Assembly: GCA_950106755.1 (NCBI GenBank)
Contig: OX467082.1
Coordinates: forward strand, 36,766,001 to 36,830,000
Direction: 5' to 3'
DNA from: Climacium dendroides
Lineage: Eukaryota > Streptophyta > Bryopsida > Hypnales > Climaciaceae
DNA length: 64,000 bases
Numbering within the stretch: the stretch's first letter is position 1; every line of letters begins with the position of its first letter. A program made the translations under genes and the position numbers. Below, in pieces: positions 36,813 through 48,051 of the stretch. The notes beneath the pieces were generated by a model. That model was not told where the DNA came from and ran no database searches. It worked only from the letters and a program-made list of their open reading frames with translations.

Positions 36813-37065
36813 CACTACAAGAGAGCAATGTCAATTCGAACATTTTCTAGTCAATCCAGATGTATCAATTCAGACAATTTTTGTCAATTTTGTCAATCCA
36901 GACATTTTTTTGTCAATTTGAGTACAGTTAGTCAATTCAGATGTGTTGATTCGGACTTTTTTTTTGGTCAATTCGAGTACAGTTAGTCAATGCAGATGTG
37001 TTGATTCGGACTTTTTTTTGGTCAATTCGAGTACAGTTAGTCAATGCAGATGTGTTGATTCCAAC
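36813..37065 (+). mobile_element. CACTA-like left end with tandem 55 bp subterminal repeats
   Basis: Starts CACTACAAGAGAG, the CACTA-transposon terminus, followed by 'gtcaattcgaa' words like those at 7560-7745. From 36912 a unit of 54-55 bp (gtcaattcgagtacagttag ... gttgattcggac) repeats three times (starts 36912, 36967, 37021). No right terminus is visible downstream, so it is truncated or its end lies beyond recognition. Another CACTA-like start (CACTACTAGAAAATTTCA) is at 36302. Confidence 0.5.
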
Positions 37066-38424
37066 ACTGTTTTTCATGCACTTTGGAGACACGTCTTGAG
37101 TCTTGAGTTGGAGGTGAATTCTTTGCACGGAATTTTAGACCAAGTATTTGGTCAGCGAGTGTTTGACACATGCTAATTCACAGAATTTTATAACCACAGA
37201 AGATTGGCCACTATAGCCATGAATTCAAGAGCTTTGAAAGGCAGATCCGTAGTTGCTCCATGTATTGAATGTACAGTACAATGCGTGAATGTGATGTAAG
37301 GAGTACAACATTGAAAACCACTCAGCAGCATCATCCTTGTACTCATGTTGCTGCTTGTACATTATTTGGGTGCAGTGCAGACAAGATCTAAGGTAACAGG
37401 TCCAGAAATTGCCCACCTCAGAGCTGAAACTGAATTTTGCGGAGGCAAAGATTCTTGACATAGTTTTCAGTCAATTTTTCTTGAAAGACAGGTGGAATTG
37501 GCATCTAACGCACATCGTTTCATATTATTTTTGGAGCTTTGTGGAATTAGTTATGAAACTTTGAAGCTGAAATGGCATAGGGCCCTAAAATCACCCACCT
37601 CTTGAAACGTACAGTGTTTGTACATTGTTGAAGGTTATGAAAAAGAAACATGTAAACATAGTGTACATTTGAGGATGTGGGCAGTTTTAGAGCTTGTGTC
37701 ATTTTAGAGTCTAATACTTCAAAGACCTTTTGAAAGTCTATCTCATAATCTAAGAAGTTGAATGGGTTGAAATTTTTTCCACATTCTCATTAGTAGTATT
37801 AAAAAAATAATATTTTCTTGAAAATGAAAAAACAACACTTTCACTCAATGCATTAAAAATGGCAATTTTAGAAAAAAATTTAGAACCAATAGATCATTTT
37901 TAGTATAATTTATGAGATTTTTTAAATTAATTTTTTGGTACTTGATTAAAAGAAGGAAAGATGTGTGTTGACAATTGGGATTTTCTATTTTTTCCAAAAT
38001 GAATTTCCTAGAAAAAATTAAAATCTTGTTCTTTGTAGATGCTTTGGTGGTTGGAACATCTTCTCAATGTAGGATTTTTTTGTGTATGTTAGACACCCCT
38101 ATTATCTTTGAAATTGGCATGCAAGTCACTAACATAACTACCTACCCAATGGTCTAAGTTCTTAGAGTTGACTATGTTGACCACATTGTGTAAGGTCCAA
38201 TATTTTTTTTCTTTCATTCAACATGAAACATTACAATTTCACAATCTATGTGATCAAATAGTCTAAAATTTTTTCTTCACATAAAGAAGTCTAATACAAA
38301 TTTGTATAGTTCAAAGATTGGAAAATGTTTTTGTATTCCAATTATGCTCAATGCACTATAAAATAACAATGACAATTTTGGATATTTTTGTAAAAAAAAA
38401 GCCCATTGCTTTTGAGGTTAAAGA
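37066..38424. other. Intergenic DNA
   Basis: No supported gene. 37080-37480 is slightly GC-richer and could be relic coding DNA, but no exon borders fit. The rest is AT-rich. Confidence 0.4.
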
Positions 38425-38426
38425 TA

Positions 38427-38988
38427 GGGTAGACCAACCCATTGAGGTATACCAACCTATGACAGGTAGATTGACTAATTTGCCTTGTTGACATATTTGA
38501 AATTTTTTAGTTTTTTTCCATATACAAGCAAACATGAAAAATGGGGAGAGCAGCTGAAATTTAATTTTTTTTGACAAAGTATGAATTTGTTACAAATTTT
38601 TGAAGTGAACTGACCAAATGACTCAAAATTGTCTCTAGACTACCTCCAAAGCCATCATTAACTATACCCATGGTGGTCATCAAGCCATCTAATGCAATTA
38701 TAATATTTCCTAACATGATTGAAATATTTTCTAACATGGACATAACATAAAGGAATAAAAAAAAGTAGTTCATGTAATGAATTACACTAAAAAGGTGCAA
38801 GTTCCTAAAACAGTCTTTAACATCTACATCACCATCATGCAAAACATTGATTTCAATCATTAACCTACCTAATGAAATCTTATTTACATTAATTAGAAAA
38901 AACCTTACATAGATTGATGGAAAACTGGAATGGATTGTTTTATAGATGTCTATATTAGGGAGTTCGCTTGTCATGGATTGGTTTACCT
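38427..38988 (-). mobile_element. 562 bp TA-flanked inverted-repeat element (family R1, copy 3)
   Basis: Ends are TA|gggtagaccaacccattg and, inverted, TA|aggtaaaccaatccatg. The interior is homologous, in reverse, to 20390-20840 and 35620-36150. It contains a 137-codon minus-strand frame (38974 to 38561) with NISIMLGNIIIALDGLMTTM and GGSLETILSHLVSSLQKFVT. The frame lacks any motif I know and may be fortuitous. Confidence 0.65.
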
Positions 38989-38990
38989 TA

Positions 38991-39463
38991 CCATGTGCAA
39001 TCCAATTCCATTAGTAGACTAGCCCAATCCCGTCACCTACTTTTGGCCCCAATTCCACCTAAAATCCCCCAAATTCACTTCATTTTATAACAAATCAAAG
39101 AATTCTATGACAAAATCAGGGATTTTATAACAAGAGATAACATGTCACTCCATCAATAGAGAATATCTAGTACTTGATTAGGCAGTTTTAGGTTGTTTAT
39201 GGGTTATTTATGACTCTAGTCTAGAGGCGATTTTGTAATTTCAAGGCTGACCACTTCAAAAATTCACAGAAATTACAAATTTGATCAAAAAATTATAATT
39301 TCACTTGGGTTTGACTCATGAAACGAGTGCACACCTCTGAAACATATGTGCCCATCTTGGAATCAACCCCAAGATAGTCAGATTGCAAATCAGGGTGGCG
39401 ATAGGCTTGTCTACCTTAGCTGCCCAACTTTCCTTGCCCAAGAATGATTGACTTTCCTGATAA
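38991..39463. other. Intergenic DNA beyond the 3' end of the TPR gene
   Basis: AT-rich with no gene; 39300-39463 is probably the 3' untranslated region of the minus-strand TPR gene. Confidence 0.4.
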
Positions 39464-42400
39464 TCACCTGGCGACTGCCTTAACATCCAGAAATCCTTCC
39501 AATGCCTGCACCAGTCGGGGTGGCCACTTGCGTGTGTATCGAACCCAATCTCGGTCCCTGTACCTTCCGTCCTGCCAAAATGGATCCAATTACCTCAAAT
39601 TTCAGATCATACATGCAATATCTGTCTCGTAAACTCTCTGTAATCACGTGCATTTGAGCAAATGGAATCGACATTAAAGAGGTTTAGGTGTATTGCAAAA
39701 CGCAGGATTGCAGTTTGATATCAATGTCTGTCACCTCAACGCGCCCCCAGTTAGTCTCCGCCTCAGCTGTTAGGCCTTGTGCGTAGAGTGACACAGCCAG
39801 TGCTGCCCTCACATCTGGGAACTGCAACATCACACGAGAAAAAAACAGAGGCTCACGGTTTGCTAAACGAGCTGAAAGCAGTTATACTAACAATAATAAT
39901 AATAACTCTACTCGTAAGATCAACGTGAATGAAGAGATTGTTGGAAACGGTTCTACAAGCTATGCCACATTGACAATTAGCAAGTGTCTCCTTTGAGAGG
40001 TAGACTTGAAAGCAGTTATACCACATCCCTCACAGTTATTTCAACGTTGCAACTGAATTCATCAGTACAGTCTTGGGTGAGTGTTTGAGTGAGCATTAGG
40101 AAATATACGAGGTTTGAAGTACGTCCTAAACTACATATGATTTCTGCAGTCCTATTAATGTCATTGGTAAGAAAATGCATACAATACCGGTGCATGCCTC
40201 CAACCAACCCATAAGGGACAGAATAATTGACAAACGAAACATTGGCATACCTGAGGATACTTTCGAAGCAATGATCGGAATTGTTTAAATGCTTCGTTCT
40301 CTTTGCCGACTTGGTATAGGATCTGGCAGACGGCAAAGGAAAAAAGGATGTAAATTTGATGATAATAGTGGTTGTTTTGAGTAATTGAAGAACCACAGTT
40401 TGAGAAGTAGGAATTCACACCAATCCGTAGTTAGCAGCTGCAAATGAAAATTCTGGAGCAAGCTGAACAGCTCGGCGGTAGTTGGACAAGGATTCATCCC
40501 ACTGTCCCAAAGCTGCCTGCAAAATACGCCATATTTGCAAGTTGTGACTAAGAAATTCTGAATATCGTCTAAGAAAATCTTACATGAGGACATGGACTCA
40601 ATTCATGGAACATCCAATAGAACATGCTTAGAAGACTCTTACACAAAAGAGTGAGTCACAGGTACTCCCTCCAAACCTTCATGAATTCTAGGGTCTGGGA
40701 TCCAACGGCGTGATTCTCGATGAATTCCGAAACTCTGAAATTCATCGAGCATCAGGCTGTTGAATTTCAAACAGTAGATTCATCAACCATCAGCTTGATG
40801 GACAGTTCCGGATGTAACTGTGATCCCATAATTTGGAATAGGCGTCGAAGCATGAACTTCTCGTACCTTCACGTTGCCCAAATTATTCCAGGCAGCCGGG
40901 TCGTTAGGCTGAGCAAGCAGCACCGCCTGGTAGTCTGCAGCAGCCTCGTCGTAGCGTCCAAGACTCTCTAATGTGACACCCCTATTCAAAACTGGATCTG
41001 CTGCATACCTGAGATAACAAAGGTATTTAATCAATAGGAGATAAGATGGCAGAGTTTTCTAAAAGTTAAGCTTATTTTTCTGCACTTGGGAAAGGTCCAA
41101 CACAAAACATAATGAAATATATCATTGTCGTCTCCAAGGGGCGAAAGGATTTAGGATTATAAAACTCACGGGGCTAATTCGATAGACCGATCAAAATCTG
41201 CTAGAGCCTCCTCCATCTTGCCCTGCATTCATCTGAGAAAGTAAACACGCATTTCCAGCAAATTCCTGGTCGATATGCTGGAAGAGATCGGTGTTGTCAT
41301 TGCATGAGGAAAACAAGCAGCTACGCTGTGAGAGGCTCTGTTCCTTTCATAGAGCAGCTACAAAACTACGAGAAGCCCGAAAGCTTTTTTCACAGTGCAG
41401 CTGTTTACATGTAGCTTATTTCAACGTAGAGACTAGGCCTCAACTCTCAAGTAGCAACAAACACTAATGCAGTGCAAGAGGCAAAAAATTCAATAGAATG
41501 GAAGGACCGATAGGAGGGGACTCAAAAGGCAGGTACTTTGAAGCCCAACTCATCTTCTCTCAATTTTCTTACTAGAGGGAGACAAGTCTCCACCATTAGA
41601 AGCATGAAAACGATTATCCAAGCACAAGCAAGAAGTTGCATTTTCAACCTCGAAAACTGTTACCAATTTTAGACATTGGAAGACTCATTGGCGAATGCAA
41701 GTGCGTCGCATGACCAGTTCAGTCCAATCATGCAAACCTCCCACAATGCAAATGGCTCTATAAAATTCACCTAAAACAGGAATACCCAAAACCGACACCA
41801 AACCTAAAATCAACAGTTAGGAGCATTACAACAGGAAGACACTCACTTGGCGACTGCGAGAGTTCCCACGATTTCCCCACGCTCTTGATACAATGTCTGA
41901 AACCCATTCCGCATCCAGCTTCCCGTACTTGTCAATCACCTGGGTCCACAAACTCTCTTCTTCTTCAACCTACACACAAATTTTAACACCTTCAGCTCAG
42001 ATTCCAACCATTCACGCACAATGCAAACCATAAACCCCCCCTTTGGAAGAAGTTTGCGCATTGAGCCAAGTCCAAGACAGACGAGAATTAGAAAGCTGAC
42101 CGTGGGAGCCGCGAGAGCTTTTTGGAAGAGCGCGGCAGCTTCTCGAAGACGCGCATCGCCAGCGTCGAATGGGTGGGAGGGAGCCTGTGACAGATCGATC
42201 TTTGCAGGGGCCACCAGCGCAACGGCGGGGAGGGCGAGCACTAGGGCTGGCAGCAAACCTCCTGCCACGAGAGCTTCTCTCCGACTGCGCAGTGCCTGCA
42301 TATTGGAGAAGGAGCATGTGTCGCATCATTGGGATCCAGAGTACTATTGAAGGCAAATAGTGTTCAACAATAGGATTCCAAATGCAAATGGGATTCCTCC

Positions 42401-43061
42401 GACCTAAAATGTTTCAGATCTTGAGGAACAGATCCTGAAAGAGAGTCTCGATGAGCTCATGCGTGTCTCATCACAACATTCACCGACAGAGAAACTTTGA
42501 GGATCTCAAGAATTGATTATCATGTTCCAGGATGGCTAACAAGTTAACAAGTGTGCAAATGAACTTGTCGGTACTTGCTCAAGATAACTGAAACCGACAT
42601 TAAAACTGCTATCTCAGAATGCACCAATAACAAGGGCAACAGCAGTAAGTTAGGTACATTGAAATCCCATCGCCCCTCAGTTTTCTAATCAGAGGAAGAT
42701 CAGTCTTTTCTAGTTATAGCATGACGATGATTCTTCAATCACGCAGATGAGTTTTCAACAGTCAATTCTGGGTTTCAAATTCGAAAATTGGAGGAATTCT
42801 TCAAGAATGTCACATGACAAGTTCTGTCCAAAGGCGAGAACCTCCAACGATGGTAGTAATCCCAACTATTGGCAGAGTTCTTCAACAATACTAGTACGGC
42901 ACACGACGAGTTCTGTCCAACAGTACGAAACTCGACAACCACTCTAAAACCCTCAGTGGCACAATCCCATGAAGGAAGGAATTGGGTCCCAGAAGGAGCG
43001 AAACAAATACCTGCACAGGAGCGAGGGCTGCAATGGGAGACGCGCAGCAGCGGCGAGACAT
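39464..43061 (-). CDS. Thylakoid-targeted tetratricopeptide (TPR) protein
   Basis: Minus-strand exons: 43061-43011, 42295-42101, 41969-41847, 41222-41170, 41008-40867, 40516-40421, 40322-40251, 39821-39735 and 39571-39464. They sum to 927 bases (308 residues) with every phase matching. After a short N-terminus (MSRRCCASPIAALAPVQ) comes a twin-arginine signal: RSRREALVAGGLLPALVLAL ending AVALVAPA near residue 49. This suggests Tat-dependent import into the thylakoid lumen. TPR helices follow: MEEALADFDRSIELAP, LESLGRYDEAAADYQAVLLA, NNLGNVKAALGQWDESLSNY, YQVGKENEAFKQFRSLLRKY and ALAVSLYAQGLTAEAETNWG. The end RDRDWVRYTRKWPPRLVQAL is a conserved tail of a plant TPR family. TPRs bind partner proteins, so a role in photosystem assembly or lumen protein handling is possible but inferred. 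Confidence 0.9.
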
Positions 43062-44437
43062 AGCTGAACTAGAAGGAAGGCCATGGCACGGGAAGCAAGA
43101 GGGAGAGTAGGGCAACTGCAGTAGAAATGCCATTGATTCAGCTTGGTCGCCACATCAATCGTCAAAGTCTTCAAATCCTAGCAGACCATTGTCCTTGACA
43201 CGGCCATGTTGCAGCTCAAAGAGAACCTAATTCTCACTCCTTCTGTTTTGCACACCCTTTCTGAGTGTTCAATTGACAAATGCGACCCAAATGCGACCCA
43301 AATTGCTGCAAACTAGTCCGTCACTTTCTCATATCCTTGCTTTTCTCAGAGGTTGGCTGTTGCAGCTTCATGAGGTTCAATCAGACAACACTGAGAAAAC
43401 AGAGGTGGAGGTCGAAGAGTAATGGTGTTCTTACGGAGTACAAACAAAAGTTTGTAAGGAAATTGCTCTCAGAACTCAGGCGTCCATTGAATTGCAGTAA
43501 AATGTTTGATGGTTGAGTGGTGACACATTCACAGGTGGTTGCACGCGCCCATGGCCAGCTAAACCCTGGCCCCTGTGGTCAAGAAGTGATGAATGAGAGG
43601 GTGATTGAACGAGAGTGAATTTTGTGAAAAGGTAACTTTTGTGTACAGAAACTTTTTCTAAGGTAGGTACCCCAAAACTGCCCCTTTTTGCTACTATGCC
43701 TAGTTCCTAGTACTAGATTGCTCAAATTTTCATATTTTTTTTTGTAGGCAGTTGAAAGCCAAAGGTTCCAATCAACTTTACCTCTATACTATGAAGGTTT
43801 GACAAACAACCAAAATGGATGAAAAAATTTGAGAGCCTTTCTATACTTTCTCCAGGCTTGAAATTTAAGTTTCATCAACTTTATCCTACATTACATTCTA
43901 ACATTCATAGTTGTCTCCCACCAGCATGACTTAAAAATTATCAACACAATTATCACAAAAAGAAATCCATGATTTAGGTGACGGAATTTAGGTCACATTC
44001 TATGTAAAAACTCATGTTTTTATGTCAGCAATAACGTCCAACATTCAATTTTCCATTGATAACATGCATCTCCAAAATCACAAGCAAGTGACAAGTTTAT
44101 ACTTGAAATCTAATACGTGCATACAAAAATCAACATCTACACTACAAGAGACTCTATCCTTCCTCACTTTTCAAGTAAAATCCTACTCAAATTTCTTTTC
44201 ATATTATTTTTGTCAGCACAAAACCTACTCACCTTCAGCCAATATATTGTAAAAAGAACACACAAGCTAAGAGATCCTATTTGCACCACAAAAAACGTGT
44301 TTTTTTTTCATTTTCTAAAAAGTGCCAAAGTAGCAATATAAAATGTTAAAGGGGCGTTCCAAATTTCAACATTCATCCACATACTGGGTAGAAAATATCA
44401 CATTAGTACATATCACATGTCTATAATTCGATTATAT
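43062..44437. other. Upstream region of the TPR gene and intergenic DNA
   Basis: 43062-43600 is GC-richer and includes the leader of the minus-strand TPR gene. An isolated AGGTA-type terminus (TA|aggtaggtaccccaaaactg) is at 43661 without a visible partner. About 44330-44450 is an inverted counterpart of 17440-17560. No gene. Confidence 0.4.
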
Positions 44438-44745
44438 GGAAAATTTCGTTAAAATGGCAGCATTCCATGTGCCATTTTTTAGACCGCCCGCTCTGAAATG
44501 TAAAAGTGACATCTAGGACAGATATAGTTTTCAAGAATCTTGGTTATTTATAGATTTAAGAAATCTATGACTACTATAGATTTCAGACTGCACAATTTGT
44601 AACATCTAACACAGGTATAGATTTCAAACATGTAAAAGTGATATAGATTTAAGATGTCTATGACGTTTGTACACTTCAGAACGCCCGCTCTGAACTGTAA
44701 AAACTACCAAGGTAGAGGAATTTCGCCATTTTAATGAAATTGCCC
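44438..44745. mobile_element. 308 bp inverted-repeat element with internal direct repeat
   Basis: The left end ggaaaatttcgttaaaatgg pairs with the right end (inverted: gggcaatttcattaaaatgg). Inside each end is a direct repeat, cgcccgctctgaaatgtaaa and cgcccgctctgaactgtaaa, and between them several variants of 'tatagatttaaga(a)atctatga'. It has no coding frame. Element type not recognised. Confidence 0.65.
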
Positions 44746-45685
44746 ATTTATCATCGACAATCTAACAATTTCATCTAAGATTTATTATTAAACTTGAGGT
44801 TTAGGGACGATTCCATCCAATTCTTTTGGCATTATTTAGCCAAATTCCTTTTTTTAGTGCAATATGGCACTAGAAAGCCCCCCCAAAAGCCCTGCATGTG
44901 ACTATTTGTGCCACTTCATGGTCACTATGTATCAATGGTGAGGACACTTGGACGTCCAAAATGTACACTGCAAAGCCACGTGACAGCACAAATAGGAAAT
45001 AGTGTGCCTTTTGAAGTGTGACGCAAACAGTGTCTCCTAGTTTCCCAGTCGTGATTGACCCAACTGGTGGTTTCCTGCCAGCTGAAAGAAGCAAAGAGCG
45101 TTGTTTCCCTCCAGAAGACTGAGTGAGTGGCCTGGAAGTTGCCAGTGCAATCCGCTTGCTACCTGCAGAGGAGAGGAGAGGCGCCGGCGCCATTGCGTGG
45201 ACCCAGTCCGTCGGTCGGTCAAGCCATCCGAACCACAGTTGCTGCTATCAACAATTGGAGAAGACCGACTACGGAGTAAGATTGGTAAGAACAGTAACAA
45301 GAATGTGGAAAAGATGGAATGCTGTAAAGGTCAACTGGAGCGTGCGTAAGGCATGCAACGCAGCCAGCTTCAAAAGCAGGACGGCATGCGACGCCAGACG
45401 ATGGCCTTGCCTTGGATTCTGGCGCCGTGGCGTTGGTCAATTCTGTGTGGTCACACAAGGCACAGCAGGCACTCATCCCTCCCACTTTCTGTAATATTCT
45501 AATACTTCTAAGTTTGTTGATTCTGATGGAAGAGGGAGACGATGGCGTGGCACTTGCTCTTGATTTCCTGGTGCTGACGGAAGGAAGGGAGGGAGGGACC
45601 CAACTCAGACAGGATGGTGCGTTTTTTTTCTTGTTTTGCGTAAATACTCGAGCTCTGAAGGCCGGGCTTCGGAACGACAAACATT
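44746..45685. other. GC-rich DNA of unclear nature
   Basis: From about 45040 to 45690 the composition is gene-like, and long frames run on both strands (plus 45123-45494, minus 45680-45219). Neither shows a motif or consistent splice borders. A short plus-strand start at 45526 (MEEGDDGVALALDFLVLTEG) is the best-looking piece. It could be an unrecognised gene, a leader, or relic DNA. Confidence 0.3.
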
Positions 45686-45798
45686 AGGGGTTGTCACACC
45701 ACCTCCAAGAACCAAATTTTCTTGAAGAATGAGAAGTAGGTGAGAGGAATAAGGAGCCAATGAGGAAGCCGCATGCATGGAGGTGGTGTGACACCCCT
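45686..45798 (-). mobile_element. 113 bp inverted-repeat element (MITE), copy 2
   Basis: Starts aggggttgtcacaccacc and ends ggtggtgtgacacccct. Read on the minus strand it aligns with 1827-1939 and 47939-48051, sharing 'attggct', 'ctctcacc', 'cattcttcaagaaaattt' and 'gttcttgg' with the latter. Same length as the other two copies. Confidence 0.85.
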
Positions 45799-46150
45799 TT
45801 TGAAAGCAAATTGTGTGGAGAATGAAAATACGATAAAGAGATTTACCTCTTATTGTTGTGTTGAGGACTGAGGAGGGAGTTGAACGAGGGAGCCTGTTGA
45901 GCTGAGAGAGACAGCTTAGGGGAGTGAGCCTTATGTATATATGTTTTTTTGACAAACTTCATTACCAAAGCAAACAGTAAACGACATTGAAGGCGACAAA
46001 ATTAGGCTTTTGCAAACAGGTATTCGGAAACTTTACTACAAACCCTACAAAATATAATTTAGGGACTCAATTTTGAAGATGCTGAATTGAAAAACATGGA
46101 CAGGGAGCTTGAGAAATTGATAGGAGCTTAAACTTGAAAAAAAACGGTAC

Positions 46151-46238
46151 CTTCAGGTGACTCCAACAGCACTCTCCAGACAACAGCTTCGACGGTCGAA
46201 GTGTGCAACGGCCACCCGCGCACGACGAAGTTGGCCAT
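46151..46238 (-). CDS. Orphan candidate first exon
   Basis: On the minus strand an ATG at 46238 begins MANFVVRGWPLHTSTVEAVV and continues WRVLLESPE to a good donor (gaag|gtaccg), 88 bases. Codon use looks plant-like. I find no following exon towards 45800, where the 113 bp element sits. It may be the start of a gene disrupted by insertions, or an exon whose partners I cannot see. Function unknown. Confidence 0.3.
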
Positions 46239-46537
46239 GATGAAGATAAAAATTGGCGAGAGGTGAAAGTAGAAGAGGACCACGGTGAAATCAAGGACGA
46301 CAATGTAAAATCTTCCTCAAGAAAAAAGGAACAAGTGTCGTTTCTTCACCGGCGGAGGAGAAGAAACGGCACTCCAAATTGTCGAAGAATGATGCCTCCG
46401 CCAACTGCGACCTGCCTTTCCCCGCATGCCACGTGGAAGATATCGCAGAATGAGAAGGGCTTCGGAAGTGGTGTAACAACCCCTATTACATCGAGACTGG
46501 AGGTTTGAGTTGCTATAATCTTATTTGAAAAGTAGTA

Positions 46538-46972
46538 AGGTAAACCAACCTATTGTGGTCAGAATTAGGAGTTTAGCCACATGCTGTTGCTGAAATTTTT
46601 CAATTTTTTTTCCCACATACAGACAAGTGTGAGAAATAGTGAGAGCAATTGAAATTGTATTTTGTCAACAAAGTATGGATTTGTTATGAATTTCTAAAGT
46701 GTTCAATCCAAAAGAGTCTGTAGATCATCCTATCACCAACAAAATTTGACTCCACAATGCTCATGTCATTCACCCCAAGCAGTTATGAATATTTTCTAAA
46801 AAGGAAGGACTAAAAAGTCATTTTTGACATTGAATTCCCTCTGAAAAGTTGAAGCCTCCTAATGAGATCACTAATCAATCCATAACTGTCATTTCTTACA
46901 TGCATTAAGGCCAAGATTTCACATAATGAAAAAAAAGCACTCCCTAGTTGACCACAATGGGTTGGTTTACCT
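46538..46972 (-). mobile_element. 435 bp TA-flanked inverted-repeat element (family R1, copy 4)
   Basis: Left end TA|aggtaaaccaacctattg (then tggtca) and right end, inverted, TA|aggtaaaccaacccattg (then tggtca) match at 23 of 24 bases. The interior is homologous, in reverse, to 20390-20840 (for example tttgtcaacaaagtatggat and tttgttatgaatttctaaag). It is the best preserved copy and defines the family's ends. No transposase. Confidence 0.85.
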
Positions 46973-46974
46973 TA

Positions 46975-47938
46975 CTCTTTGCATCCCAAAATTCTCTTTG
47001 TATCCCAAAATGATCTTCTTTCAGCCAACATGTTTTTTAAATGTTATTTTTAACTTTGATCCAAAACATTTTGTTCAACAAGATCATTTTAGGAAGGATG
47101 TAGTATATCCATTCATGGCTACCTTTGAGTAGTATAACTTTTTGTATTTTGTTTATTCCTATAACATTTTTGAATAGCAAAGCCATGAGTGGCAATGATC
47201 CCACAGCTACTTTTTGGAATTTAGTGCAATATGCTACCTTCAAAACAAATAGGCACAACTTTAGCTACCTTGAGAGTGAGTAGTATTAAAAAAAAGGGAT
47301 TTTGCAACTTGTGAAGGATTGTTGAGAGTACTATAACACAATACTAACTAAATAGATGCTCATTCCAATGTGGAGGAAGTTGCAATTGCAATTGGTTATC
47401 AAATTCTATTGTTTGTTGCAATCTTAAATAAAATCTAATTTTTTCAAAGATTTTCACCAATGTACATTTAACTATTGAAAATTTTAAATAGCAATGGAGT
47501 CAATTTTAGCCAATTTTGTGAACACTAATGAGTGGGTCATGTTTCATCAATGGCAACTTATTATTGAAGAAGTTCCTCAACAATAGAGATAGTCATACCT
47601 TCTTCATCTTAAGCTGAATTCTCTGAGAATTGAGACATGGCATTCTATGTGCAGCTATCTATGGCTTGCGAAGCTCTCATTTTCTGGTAAGGATTTTGAA
47701 GTGCTAATCTTCTACTATAGAGGTGAAGAAATGAGTTGGAGAAAATTTTCTTCAACGATTATTCATTCCTCTTGAAACACTTTTACCACTTGCTTGATGC
47801 ACTCTAAGTTCTATCCAAGTTTTTCATTCCCAATTTTGTCTGACTTTAGCTTTGCTTGCACTATTTGTGTCCCACGCTCTTTGATTTGACAATGAATCTC
47901 TTTTTCCAACAAAATTTTCCATGTCGCTCACGCTCAAA
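46975..47938. other. AT-rich intergenic DNA
   Basis: No gene. A fragment at about 47586-47606 (gatagtcataccttcttcat) resembles the left terminus of the 113 bp element family but lacks a right end. Confidence 0.4.
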
Positions 47939-48051
47939 AGGAATGTCATACCTTCTTTTTGCACAAAGGCTTGCCATTGGCTTATCTTTTCTCTCACCAA
48001 CTCAGCATTCTTCAAGAAAATTTGTTTCTTGGTGGAGGTGTGATTGCCCCT
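47939..48051 (+). mobile_element. 113 bp inverted-repeat element (MITE), copy 3, degenerate
   Basis: Starts aggaatgtcataccttc and ends gtggaggtgtgattgcccct, a worn version of the inverted repeat in copies 1 and 2. The interior shares attggcttatcttttctctc and cattcttcaagaaaattt with copy 2. Length is again 113 bases. It is followed by 'aatagttgac', similar to 'catatgttgac' after copy 1. Confidence 0.75.

Noticed and set aside
40661..40720. Possible Stowaway end (tactccctccaaac) in a TPR intron
   Set aside because: No complementary partner end was found in the intron.
45219..45680. A 153-codon minus-strand frame in GC-rich DNA
   Set aside because: No motif, no exon borders and an equally open plus strand; kept only as unclear DNA.
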